A DNA stretch of 64,000 bases. Source: F22 sp963675625. GTDB taxonomy: Bacteria > Bacteroidota > Bacteroidia > Bacteroidales > Bacteroidaceae. The position numbers and the translations under genes are program-made. Of this stretch, positions 16,755 through 25,303 are shown piece after piece (positions within the stretch are counted from its first letter, which is position 1; the number at the start of each line of letters is the position of its first letter). The notes beneath the pieces are model-generated. The model worked only from the letters and a program-made list of their open reading frames with translations, searched no databases and was not told the DNA's origin. The stretch covers positions 124,001 through 188,000 of the forward strand of contig OY776497.1 of NCBI GenBank assembly GCA_963675625.1, written 5' to 3'.

Positions 16755-19382
16755 CTAACGACCAAAGAACTTTAGATCGTACTCTATAGGCTTTCGTTCA
16801 TTCTTCTTATAAAAATCATAGAATGATACAAACTCCTGAATAACCTCATCATCGTTAGTCGAACGAAGTTCATTAATAAACTCCTCAAATGCTTCCCAAC
16901 TCTTCCATAACTTCAACACAAACTCTAAATTATAAATTGGCTTTCTATTTCCCATATCACGCCCATATAAAGTTGGTAACATCTTATGCTTATTGTTTTT
17001 AATATACTCCAGAAACAACTTATCAGCTTCTTTATTTTCACCAGTCACACGATCAAAAGTATTTGACTTCCCTTCCACTGGAATGAATTCTGTAAAATGC
17101 AAATAATTCCAATATAGATATATCCGCTGTACTGGACAATCACCAATATTGAGTAACTTCTTAAAATGAGAATTACCAATAACCATCAAGTCTTCTTTAG
17201 GTATAATAAAGTTAAGGTTTTCATAACTAGATTGACTACCTATATGAATTACAAAGTCATTAGGCATATACAAAGACATCAACTCCTTAATAAAGAGCTC
17301 AGCTTCATCTTGATCAAATTCAGCTTGAACTATTTTTTTCATCAAATCATTTATGGAGACAACATATCTATCCTCACGTAAGTAACCTAAATAAAAGTAA
17401 GTGAACAGTACTTTCTTTGATATTTCTTTCTTATTTAACTTCACACCATCTAAAAAAGCAAAAAAGCTACGATAAGTCGCAGGTTCACTAAGCTCTTTAA
17501 TAACCTCCTTCAATGTAGAATTTAAATCATCATCATTTTCATGATACTTCGCATTATTATAACGACTAATTTTGTCGTCTGATAAATCAGCCTCAAACAA
17601 TTCGTTATAGAAGTAACGATTAATACCATAGCTGTTATTTATCCGCTTCAAAGGATACATTGTATTATTAGCATTATCCGTAAATAAGACTTCAAGCAAG
17701 TTGATTACCAGCTCTAAATCAAAGTTAGACAAACTAAAATCGTTACTATTCTTTGTAAGAAAAGCCTTCAAGTCAAGCTTATCTAATGCTAGTTGACTAG
17801 ACTTCAATATGTCTAGATTAAAACCACCACCCTTTTCTTGTTTTGCTTTTTCATTAGCCTCCTCCACAGAATACAAGCCTAATTTTCCAGGATTCCTATA
17901 GTCATTCATTTCTGAAACAACTCTATTAAATGAATCTTTCAAAAGCATATACACTGACTGGTATTTCACTATCAATATAGACAAATTCAATAAATCAATC
18001 AGATTAATATCCAACCTAAGGGTATGAAGTTGAACTATAAAACAATTGGCGACATTGATTACCTCGCGAAAGTTAGTAATTGGCTCAACATACACAACAG
18101 AGTTGATTTTAGTACTCTCTATACCAAATATCGCCTCCTTTAAGCAATCTACATCACTTTCGGGATAATTCACGACATGACCTTCGATTAGTTCCCAAAG
18201 TCTATCCTTCAAGAGAGCTTTCTGAATAGGTGGCAGCACTAATTCATATTGAAAAAATTTCTCTAGGAAAGCGGATGAATTTGGCACTCCATGCTTATTC
18301 AAACAATTAGCTGTATATGATTTATCGAAAGCTACTACGTACGTAATATTAGAAAAACTACCAGTGTTTCTAATCAATTGTAACAAATCAAGAATCTCAT
18401 TTGCTAATAGACGATCAACATCGTCAATATATACAACCACATGCTTTTTCAAGCTTGATATCTTTCGGTTTATATTATTATACCTACTTGTCTTTGTTTG
18501 TGCAGTGTATAAACGAAGTAGTTTTACAAGATAATCGACCACAGGGTTTCCTACTCCAGAAATTGCTTCTACGTATTTGTAAAATGAAGTCGAGTCTACG
18601 CCATATTTACGTAGATTAGCTCCTAAGTCAGCAAAAAACACTTTTGACAAATTACAATTGTCATAGTCCCAAGAAGAAAATCTCAAAACTATACATTCCT
18701 CTTTCAGCTTTTCATTTAACAAATTTAAGAATGAAGATTTGCCATGTCCCCATGGTGCATTCACTCCAATAGTCAAAGACTTCTTTGAGCTTCTCCCATA
18801 CTTTTTTATGTAGTCACATATAGGATTTATATATCTTTCAAGTTTTAATCTATCCTCTTTTGAATCTATAATTGGTTCATCTATATGTAAAGTAATCTGC
18901 CCGAATGGCATGTTAATTACAGGTTCATTTGTTACAGGTATTTGCCTTACATCTGACTTTTTCATTCGTTGAGTCAACACATTTCGGAACCAAGGGATGT
19001 TTAATAAGAATATTTCAAGCGATAAAGGGAGATACAATATATCAACTAGTTTTATTCTATCAAAAGGAGGAGCAGAATATAACGTCCATGTATCAAAATT
19101 AAATCGATACATCACCCATAAAAATAATATCATAACTGCAATATCCACCGAGACATGGCCTTCCTGTTCGATAGCAATCTTATATATACGACAACCAATA
19201 ATTATGGTCAAAATCGTTATATCTATAGATATTCCAACACTTTCTTGTATATCTTCCAAAAAAGGGTGTATAATATACTTATATACCACAGTATCTATGG
19301 TAGTACGAAACAGTATAAAGATCGCAACGAATGCACTAAACAAAAGTAATTTGTTTGTAATATATTCTCTTGTGTATCTCAT
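16755..19382 (-). CDS. Membrane KAP-family P-loop NTPase (KAP 3)
   Basis: 875 residues. The N-terminal 145 residues hold about four membrane segments (about 11-28, 52-70, 79-95, 112-130). Walker A is APWGHGKS (208-215) and Walker B is VVVYIDDVDRLL (315-326), both classic KAP. A sensor-like block follows (ITYVVAFDKSY, about 346-356). The C-terminal 450 residues are helical and unassigned. It begins 29 bases after the unknown 233-aa gene and is followed after 37 bases by the caspase-like gene, so it is the core of this sub-operon. Membrane anchoring plus a protease partner suggests a membrane-located alarm or killing device. Confidence 0.8.
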   Translation of the reverse strand: MRYTREYITNKLLLFSAFVAIFILFRTTIDTVVYKYIIHPFLEDIQESVGISIDITILTIIIGCRIYKIAIEQEGHVSVDIAVMILFLWVMYRFNFDTWTLYSAPPFDRIKLVDILYLPLSLEIFLLNIPWFRNVLTQRMKKSDVRQIPVTNEPVINMPFGQITLHIDEPIIDSKEDRLKLERYINPICDYIKKYGRSSKKSLTIGVNAPWGHGKSSFLNLLNEKLKEECIVLRFSSWDYDNCNLSKVFFADLGANLRKYGVDSTSFYKYVEAISGVGNPVVDYLVKLLRLYTAQTKTSRYNNINRKISSLKKHVVVYIDDVDRLLANEILDLLQLIRNTGSFSNITYVVAFDKSYTANCLNKHGVPNSSAFLEKFFQYELVLPPIQKALLKDRLWELIEGHVVNYPESDVDCLKEAIFGIESTKINSVVYVEPITNFREVINVANCFIVQLHTLRLDINLIDLLNLSILIVKYQSVYMLLKDSFNRVVSEMNDYRNPGKLGLYSVEEANEKAKQEKGGGFNLDILKSSQLALDKLDLKAFLTKNSNDFSLSNFDLELVINLLEVLFTDNANNTMYPLKRINNSYGINRYFYNELFEADLSDDKISRYNNAKYHENDDDLNSTLKEVIKELSEPATYRSFFAFLDGVKLNKKEISKKVLFTYFYLGYLREDRYVVSINDLMKKIVQAEFDQDEAELFIKELMSLYMPNDFVIHIGSQSSYENLNFIIPKEDLMVIGNSHFKKLLNIGDCPVQRIYLYWNYLHFTEFIPVEGKSNTFDRVTGENKEADKLFLEYIKNNKHKMLPTLYGRDMGNRKPIYNLEFVLKLWKSWEAFEEFINELRSTNDDEVIQEFVSFYDFYKKNERKPIEYDLKFFGR

Positions 19383-19411
19383 GTATTTGTCCTTATAAAG
19401 AAGAGACTACT

Positions 19412-20113
19412 TTATTTATCTAAAATGGAGATTTCAATGGTCTTCTTCACCTGTTCGTCCAACTCCATTAATATTTTGTCTATTGATTGCTCATTAGCAA
19501 GTTGTGTGGCTGAGTATTTTCTAATTAAAAAAAGAGAACCATTCTTTCCGTTTCGGGTTAGATATCCATCACAATTTTTATAGTCACAACTAGTTAACAA
19601 TTCACTGTTGTAGTAGCGTTCTATAGTTGGCAAAACAAACTCGCTGGTAGACCAAACTCGCTCCTCATCATCTTGTAATGCAACTTCAAAGAAAATAAAA
19701 AAATCAGTTGCAGAATCATCGGCACTTATATATGTATCAAGACTACATAAATGCTTATTCACAATATGACTTTCGAAGTAGCCTGAATCACTTACTTGAA
19801 TTAGTGAGGTACGACAGTGGTACTTACCTACAGTTTTTCTCCTCAAGTAATATTCATAACACAAAGAAGGTATAAAATCCCAAGCCCATATATCCTCTAG
19901 TTTTTGTTGACCATACATATGTAAATAACCGACTTTTTTTATTGGAGCGAATAAAATACTATTACCAGATAATGGACTTGTTATACCTAATTTTGTTTGC
20001 ATATACTTAGCGGTATCCATCATACGCCTTTGGTAGGCATATAACAATCTATGAGCATTTCGTACACTCAACATAGCCTCTGCCATTTCATTTTCTGTAA
20101 TCTCTTTAATCAT
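19412..20113 (-). CDS. Unrecognised 233-aa protein coupled to a nuclease-like gene
   Basis: Starts inside the stop of the upstream gene (4-base ATGA-type overlap), so the two are translationally coupled. No signal peptide, membrane segment or catalytic motif is recognised. The N-terminus is helical and Arg-rich (HRLLYAYQRRM, residues 20-30); the middle is strand-rich (YHCRTSLIQVSDSGYFES). Two Cys (in SCDYKNCDG, about 180-188) could bind metal. The start codon is supported by the overlap. Function unknown; probably a partner of the PD-(D/E)XK-like protein. Confidence 0.6.
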   Translation of the reverse strand: MIKEITENEMAEAMLSVRNAHRLLYAYQRRMMDTAKYMQTKLGITSPLSGNSILFAPIKKVGYLHMYGQQKLEDIWAWDFIPSLCYEYYLRRKTVGKYHCRTSLIQVSDSGYFESHIVNKHLCSLDTYISADDSATDFFIFFEVALQDDEERVWSTSEFVLPTIERYYNSELLTSCDYKNCDGYLTRNGKNGSLFLIRKYSATQLANEQSIDKILMELDEQVKKTIEISILDK

Positions 20114-20895
20114 ATTAGTTTTGATATTAAATTTGAGTCTATTTTTATATTTTTAAATTGTTCTCCACCATCTGATGTGTAAATAATATCTGAAGGTATT
20201 TGTAGTATATCAAGGGCCTTTGAGATTTTAGCTGAATCACACAAAGGAATAGTACCAAGCCATGCTAAATTTTTAATATTGAAAATCTTAAATGCGTCAA
20301 TAATATATTTCTTAATACGCCCCTCTTGTCTAGTCTGTGTTTGAAGTTTACATACTTCTAAAAACAAAGAGAACCATGAGACAGGATATACAATACATGT
20401 ACGATTGGGAATATCTGGAAGAAACTCTCTTGAATGAAGCGTCTCTGTAGAATCTAGATCCCAATTACCTCCTAATGCTAACATAATAACTGGCGATGCG
20501 TTTGGATGATTTTCTCTGATATACGTTACAAATTCGTTAATCCATTGATGTTTACTCTGTCCACCATTTTCTCCTATCTTAGCTTCGATAATGATAGTTA
20601 GAGACTCAAACTCTAAAACAATATCTGGCTCCACAAAATAATGGTTATTAACGGGTATATCTTTAGCTGAATATTTGGGCCAGAAATAAGCATTTAAGAG
20701 AGCACTAGGTTCATGGTCCAATTTGAAACGACTATGCAACGAAGCTATCAACACTTCATATACTGTTTGATCATCCAGTAATAACAGTGCATCAAATACA
20801 CTAGATGTCTTGGAATCCTCACAGTATTGCGTAGAATCCATTTTTACTTTATTATGTTTTATCGCTGAAATCATTTGTTTATTCTCTATGTACAT
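20110..20895 (-). CDS. PD-(D/E)XK nuclease-superfamily-like protein
   Basis: 261 residues from ATG 20895 (a GTG nine bases earlier is also possible). The core reads EPDIVLEF then LTIIIEAKIGENGGQSKHQW: Asp, Glu-x-Lys and a trailing Gln, the arrangement of PD-(D/E)XK nucleases. The proteins before and after the core have no recognised domains. As first gene of the minus-strand string 20.9 to 10.0 kb, it would be transcribed from within 20896-21000, where no strong promoter was seen. Family membership often means DNA cleavage, but inactive members exist. Confidence 0.65.
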   Translation of the reverse strand: MYIENKQMISAIKHNKVKMDSTQYCEDSKTSSVFDALLLLDDQTVYEVLIASLHSRFKLDHEPSALLNAYFWPKYSAKDIPVNNHYFVEPDIVLEFESLTIIIEAKIGENGGQSKHQWINEFVTYIRENHPNASPVIMLALGGNWDLDSTETLHSREFLPDIPNRTCIVYPVSWFSLFLEVCKLQTQTRQEGRIKKYIIDAFKIFNIKNLAWLGTIPLCDSAKISKALDILQIPSDIIYTSDGGEQFKNIKIDSNLISKLI

Positions 20896-20999
20896 TGAGT
20901 CCACAAGAGTGAACGTTTATATTCTATAATTAACTCATTAGATATACAATAAACTCCTCACCTATTGTAGAAGCGGCATTACAGTACAAACTAATAGCC

Positions 21000-21180
21000 C
21001 TAATTTACATATAACAGTTTAAAGACCTTTTTTCGCTGATTCTTTGAACAATAATTCAGCAAAAGAGATGTTCGTAAAATGTATGCAAATCTATCTTTTT
21101 CTACCTCATGACTTCTCCAGTATTCATTTTCACATGCACTTATTATATTATTAACAATCCTATTTCGCTGTTTAGCTTTT
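21000..21180 (-). pseudogene. 3' fragment of an unidentified gene cut by the IS
   Basis: Open for about 59 codons from the IS left end to TAG at 21000-21002, with protein-like content (NNIISACENEYWRSHEV, then YILRTSLLLNYCSKNQRKK). No start codon is present. It appears to be the tail of a gene interrupted by the IS at 21181. No convincing 5' portion is seen on the other side of the IS, so a deletion accompanied or followed insertion. Nothing else was found in 20896-20999. Confidence 0.4.
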
Positions 21181-21925
21181 TATAGTGTACCCCTATTTTA
21201 GGACCACATTTACTCTTCTTTAAGAAATGATTCGTCCATTTGATAGGTTAATGTTGATTTTCTTGTTTACACTTGGGCTTCATATTAAGCCGCATAGTTG
21301 GTTTCAAAAGAACGTTGATATCTCTTAGCTGGGAAGTCATTTTGTATTCCCTGATGATGTCTACGTTCATTGTAATAGTTGATATAATACTTAATCCCTT
21401 GATACAGCTTTGAGCCGTTATCAGGTAGATGTAAGTAAATGTATTCCCGTTTAATAGCTTGTAGTAATATTGGCTACGACTAATACCCAAGAGGCGACAT
21501 TGCTGGCGGATACTAAGCTTACTATTGTTAGGGTCTACTACGGCTTTTTTTTAGCACGCCGAGCTTATCGCAAGCACGTTCTAAAAAGTCACGCTCAATA
21601 GTAAGCTGACCGACCTTTTGTTCGAGAACACGGATATGTTCATCTTTGGCGGCACTTTCTTCACCAGAATGTTTGCTGCCAAATAAAGATTCAAGTTAAG
21701 AAAGGGCTTCTTTCTTCCATTGAATGATTTGACTAGGGGCCACTTCAAAACGGCGAGCTAACTCAGAAGTAGTCTCTTGTTCTTTTAAGGCTTCGCGAAC
21801 TACGCGAGCCTTGAATTCACTGCTAAATGTACGTCGTGATACCATAAGCAAAATTTTAGGGTTGCATCAAATGTACGAAAAATATATTTTCTTAGCAAGT
21901 GGTCCGAAATATGGGGGACATTATA
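21181..21925 (-). mobile_element. Internally deleted IS3-family copy
   Basis: Both terminal inverted repeats are intact (left TATAGTGTACCCC; right complement TATAATGTCCCCC). The interior matches the 49-kb copy up to GTATTCCCGTTT, then jumps directly to the sequence coding the N-terminal part of orfB. About 570 bases with the catalytic core of orfB are missing. orfA also carries a CAA-to-TAA stop. The product is non-autonomous, about 745 bp, and could move only with transposase from another copy. Confidence 0.85.
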
Positions 21926-21992
21926 TACTCTAACGCTTTGAAACAGTGTAATGTAATCCTATAATAGCGTCTATACATTTAAACTGATACCT

Positions 21993-22808
21993 TTAGTTGG
22001 TACTATATACAGTGTCTTTATCCTTTGTCCAGTTTACTGGAATATTATCATATTGTTCAGGGCTCACGACTATTTTGTCAATTTGATTAGAAGTGCAGGA
22101 TAAATGAGTTAGTTTAGGACTGTTGCTGACGTCAAGTTTCGTCAACTGATTTTCGTTGCAGTTTAACTCTCTTAATAATGGATTATTACTTAGTTCCAAA
22201 CTAGATAATTCGTTCCTCAAGCAACTCAGTTTTTCTAATTGTAAATTCTTATTTAGGTTTAATTTAGTTAGAAGATTTCCAGCACACCATAGCTCTGTCA
22301 AATTTGTGTTTTTTGTAAGACTTAAGCTACTCAAATTATTGTTTTGACATTGTAGGTATTTTAACTGTAAGTTATTTGTGAGGTCCAATTCAGATAGATT
22401 ATTACCTCCACATTTCAACTCTTTCAAATATGTGTTATGACTCGTGTCCAAGTTTGTTAACATTCCGTTTAAACAAGAAAGCGTGCTTACTTTTCCATAT
22501 ATCCTGAATTTCTTTGAAAGAACAGTATATTCTATATCTCTGTAAGTAGTCACAAGTTCATCACTGTTTACTGTGTTGTCGTTGTTTAAATCTATCCAAA
22601 TTACATTGCTCATACACAAATCATTTTGTGCAAAACCAAATCTGATAGTTTCTCCAATATTTTTAGTAGTTACTAACTCCATATACGGAGTGCTATTAGA
22701 ACCATTCCCTTCAGACTCTGTAGGATTTGAGCTATCACTGCAACTTGTTATAAACAGTATAGTTGATAGAATACATAATATAATAGCATGTTTTTTTAGA
22801 TTTGTCAT
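21993..22808 (-). CDS. Leucine-rich-repeat lipoprotein
   Basis: 271 residues from ATG 22808 (MTNLKKHAIILCILSTILF), followed by a lipobox ITSC, so the mature protein is lipid-anchored at Cys near residue 23. After a Ser/Gly/Asn-rich linker and a calcium-loop-like WIDLNNDNTVNSDE segment come about seven repeats of about 21 residues with the form L-x-x-L-x-C-x-x-N-x-L-x-x-L-x-L, as in internalin-like LRR proteins of Bacteroidetes. Likely exposed on the cell surface and binding-related. The frame is open further upstream, but the -7 box at 22873-22880 and the signal sequence fix the start. It sits alone between the IS and the replication module. Confidence 0.75.
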   Translation of the reverse strand: MTNLKKHAIILCILSTILFITSCSDSSNPTESEGNGSNSTPYMELVTTKNIGETIRFGFAQNDLCMSNVIWIDLNNDNTVNSDELVTTYRDIEYTVLSKKFRIYGKVSTLSCLNGMLTNLDTSHNTYLKELKCGGNNLSELDLTNNLQLKYLQCQNNNLSSLSLTKNTNLTELWCAGNLLTKLNLNKNLQLEKLSCLRNELSSLELSNNPLLRELNCNENQLTKLDVSNSPKLTHLSCTSNQIDKIVVSPEQYDNIPVNWTKDKDTVYSTN

Positions 22809-22872
22809 AAAAGTATTTATTGAAGTGCAAAATATTTTTTGTATCGAAAAGCATTTATTCAATTATCTTGTG

Positions 22873-22880
22873 CAAATGTA
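22873..22880 (-). promoter_or_regulatory. -7 element of the LRR lipoprotein promoter
   Basis: Complement reads TACATTTG, a perfect TAnnTTTG, 65 bases before the ATG at 22808. No good -33 TTTG/TTG at the expected distance, so the promoter may be weak or activator-dependent. Confidence 0.5.
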
Positions 22881-22939
22881 GTATTTTTTTTGTGTATAGC
22901 ACTTTTATTCTAAATAAAAATCCCACCTTTCAATCCCCC

Positions 22940-22972
22940 AAAAAAGAGTGAGCCCCCAGCCCACTCTTTTTT
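22940..22972. terminator. Bidirectional terminator
   Basis: AAAAAAGAGTG (22940-22950) pairs with CACTCTTTTTT (22962-22972) around an 11-base C-rich loop. A-run and T-run ends suit termination on both strands. It closes the minus-strand replication module whose last gene ends at 22987. Confidence 0.8.
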
Positions 22973-22986
22973 TCACCTCCCCACAC

Positions 22987-23391
22987 CTACTCACATCTCA
23001 CAAACCGCACCCCATCCGTAAACACATGGCGGCACCTTCCCCCACTCCGCTGTTGCTCCTCTCGGAAGCAGATATGTACCTTTTTGATTTGCTGCGCATT
23101 CACTTCCGTGGGCGAGGCGACACCCCGCCCAGAGCATTTGGCACTAAGAGTGAACGACCCTATGCCCTTGATTTGAACGGACTGTCCGTTTAAAAGGGCA
23201 CATTTCATGACATTCGACAGATTGGTCAGTACGCTGATCACGTCTCCTTGGCTCAAAGCGGAGACTTGCGCTATTTGTCGGGCTATTTCATATATATCGA
23301 CCGATGAATGGGTGATTAGCTGTGGATAATATCTGCTCGCTCCAGAGGCTTGGCCTAAAGCGGATTTTCGGGGCTTAAATAATATAGACAT
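22987..23391 (-). CDS. HU-family DNA-binding protein (HU-HIG type)
   Basis: 134 residues. Contains the HU-like core: helical IAQVSALSQGDVISVLTNLSNVM (residues ~43-65), then GQSVQIKGIGSF and a beta arm, with a basic C-terminus. The N-terminal PRKSALGQ...YYPQLI segment is that of the HU-HIG family (PF18291) common in Bacteroidetes. Likely binds or bends DNA. It follows the amidase gene by 25 bases and is the last gene of the minus-strand arm; a second, longer HU protein lies at 24574-25152. Confidence 0.8.
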   Translation of the reverse strand: MSILFKPRKSALGQASGASRYYPQLITHSSVDIYEIARQIAQVSALSQGDVISVLTNLSNVMKCALLNGQSVQIKGIGSFTLSAKCSGRGVASPTEVNAQQIKKVHICFREEQQRSGGRCRHVFTDGVRFVRCE

Positions 23392-23416
23392 ACTGCTTGT
23401 TTTTAAAGGTTATCAC

Positions 23417-24271
23417 TTAATTAAACATCCAGCCTCTGCGCAAAAAGGACAGTGGCCGATGAACGGCCTTACTTACCGTTCTAGGCATCCTCATCCCTGC
23501 TGGTGGAGGCGGCACAGGCGGATTCCCATCAGGCGGATCATCCTCCAGCAACAAGCCAATAGGTACTTCTTCTTGTAGGGCTTCCAGAGGTGGACGGTCA
23601 AAGCACTCGGGCGGACTAAGATTCAGCGAACGACCCTCTTCGTTTGGTGCCGATTCCTCACCCTCCATGATAAGATATTCCTCGGCCGACTCACATAGCT
23701 TCTTCAAAGCCTCTGTTACTGGCTCGCCCAGATGTCGCTGCGCATGCACATAGTTTCTCGACACAATAGCCATTTCGCGGAGATATGCCAGCCATTCCAT
23801 ATGTGCATCGTAGCAAGGGCACATCTTGATCCAGTCGACGCATGTGATGACTCCATCGCCATTGACATCGGGCGAGAGATCTCGATGCCCATGTACATCG
23901 TAGATTTTAAATTCGTTGACCAGCAAGCCGATCAACTGTTTAATCGCAAGCTGCTGAAGCGGCGTGCGGGTATCGGCGGGCTGTCCCTGTGAGTCCAATC
24001 CCCCCAGATAGCAGATGCCTATACTATGCTGATTGAATCCTTTAGCATGGGCACCCATCTCGGACAACGGACGGCCCTTATGAATCACCCCCTTCTGATC
24101 GACCACAAAATGGTAGCCAATATCACGGAAGTGTCTATTCTCGATATGCCATCGGGCAATATCCTCGGTTGTTATAGTACTGGTAGCACGGGTAGCAGCA
24201 CAATGCACAACGATGCTATCAATCTTTCGATCGATACTTTCGGCGTTAAATAGCGTTTCATATAATTTCAT
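23417..24271 (-). CDS. N-acetylmuramoyl-L-alanine amidase (amidase_2, T7-lysozyme-like)
   Basis: 284 residues from ATG 24271. The zinc ligands of amidase_2 enzymes are visible: IVVHCAAT, YHFVVDQKG, and the later VHGHRDLSPDVNGDG with CPCYD, where Cys replaces a His as in T7 lysozyme. It cleaves the amide between muramic acid and L-Ala in peptidoglycan. After residue 190 there is a long Pro/Glu-rich tail with low complexity. No signal peptide is seen, as is usual for phage-type enzymes of this family. The companion small peptide gene (24379-24510) and HU genes form a set that recurs in Bacteroidetes. Confidence 0.85.
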   Translation of the reverse strand: MKLYETLFNAESIDRKIDSIVVHCAATRATSTITTEDIARWHIENRHFRDIGYHFVVDQKGVIHKGRPLSEMGAHAKGFNQHSIGICYLGGLDSQGQPADTRTPLQQLAIKQLIGLLVNEFKIYDVHGHRDLSPDVNGDGVITCVDWIKMCPCYDAHMEWLAYLREMAIVSRNYVHAQRHLGEPVTEALKKLCESAEEYLIMEGEESAPNEEGRSLNLSPPECFDRPPLEALQEEVPIGLLLEDDPPDGNPPVPPPPAGMRMPRTVSKAVHRPLSFLRRGWMFN

Positions 24272-24378
24272 GATTTGTTTGTTTTGGTTGTACACAAAGG
24301 CGGAGTGACTGCATACGCTTTTCATACCAGTCACTCCTGCTACTATCCAGTAGCTTTACCTTATATCTTGTCGCATGC

Positions 24379-24510
24379 TCATCCTATCAGATGAGTTACC
24401 GTAGCTGCTTTAGCACCAATCGCTCCAACAAGTGCCGATAAAACGGCAATAGCTAGGTTGATCCAATACGACCAACGTGACTGGTCTTTTTGCGTTGTCA
24501 ATGGTTTCAT
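24379..24510 (-). CDS. Smalltalk-type small membrane peptide
   Basis: 43 residues: a polar N-terminus (MKPLTTQKDQSRWSYW) followed by one hydrophobic helix (INLAIAVLSALVGAIGAKAA). ATG at 24508-24510, TGA at 24379-24381. Annotated 'smalltalk protein' peptides of this size and form sit between HU and amidase genes in Bacteroidetes. A holin-like or regulatory role is possible but unproven. Confidence 0.7.
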   Translation of the reverse strand: MKPLTTQKDQSRWSYWINLAIAVLSALVGAIGAKAATVTHLIG

Positions 24511-24573
24511 TTTCGATGATTTTAAGATAAAATATTCAGTTTACGATTTCACATTGTTAAACAATAGGCGAAA

Positions 24574-25152
24574 CTAACCGAGCAAGTCATCTCCTCCGCC
24601 ACCGTCGTTACCGCCGTCGCCGCCGCCATCGTTGCCGCCGTCGTCACCACCATCTACTGGGTCATCGTCATCGTCCGACAACCAATCAGGGTCGCCCGAA
24701 GGGACGTTCTTATCGGTCACACCGATCTTGTTCAGTTGTTCTTGCAACTCCTTAGCCAGTTCGAAGGCTACTTCATCCGACAATGCCGCACGAGTCGCTG
24801 CTCCCTTGCGTGTTCTCGCCTCGCGAAACACGACGTGGGTACGCTCAATCTGATTGACATTCAAGTCCTTCAAATCCTCCACACCATTGCCATTTGATTT
24901 CACAGTGATGTACAAGGATCCGATGCCATCAAGCTTGACCGACTGTCCGTTTTTCAGCGCACGCTTGATCTCCTTGATCATGTTGTCCACTACACTCAGC
25001 ACATCTCCTCGGGTCATAGCCGATCGTGAGGCTATCTCATCCCCGATTTCTCTAGTACTCACCACTCCACGCGACACAGCTTGGGGATGAAACAATTTCT
25101 TACCGTCCTTATTGGCGATGCTCGCCAAACGGCCTTTAATTAATACGCTCAT
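24574..25152 (-). CDS. HU-family DNA-binding protein with acidic Gly/Asp-rich tail
   Basis: 192 residues. Residues 1-125 carry the HU-HIG core, with MTRGDVLSVVDNMIKEIKRAL and GQSVKLDGIGSLYIT. The C-terminal 45 residues are almost only Asp, Gly and Asn in a repeating DGG/NDGG pattern, an acidic disordered tail. It is upstream of the smalltalk and amidase genes and 152 bases downstream of the DnaB-like gene. The Gly/Asp tail repeats could vary in length by slippage. Confidence 0.8.
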   Translation of the reverse strand: MSVLIKGRLASIANKDGKKLFHPQAVSRGVVSTREIGDEIASRSAMTRGDVLSVVDNMIKEIKRALKNGQSVKLDGIGSLYITVKSNGNGVEDLKDLNVNQIERTHVVFREARTRKGAATRAALSDEVAFELAKELQEQLNKIGVTDKNVPSGDPDWLSDDDDDPVDGGDDGGNDGGGDGGNDGGGGDDLLG

Positions 25153-25303
25153 TTCTTAAAAATTTAGATTTAAACTTAGAATAACTCGTCTCAGCTGAAG
25201 ACACTACAAAGATACAGCAGCACCTAGACTAGCTGTCCAGATACTGCCGTTCAATCTATTTTTCGTAAGCATATTATATATAATTTAACACATCAATAAG
25301 ATA

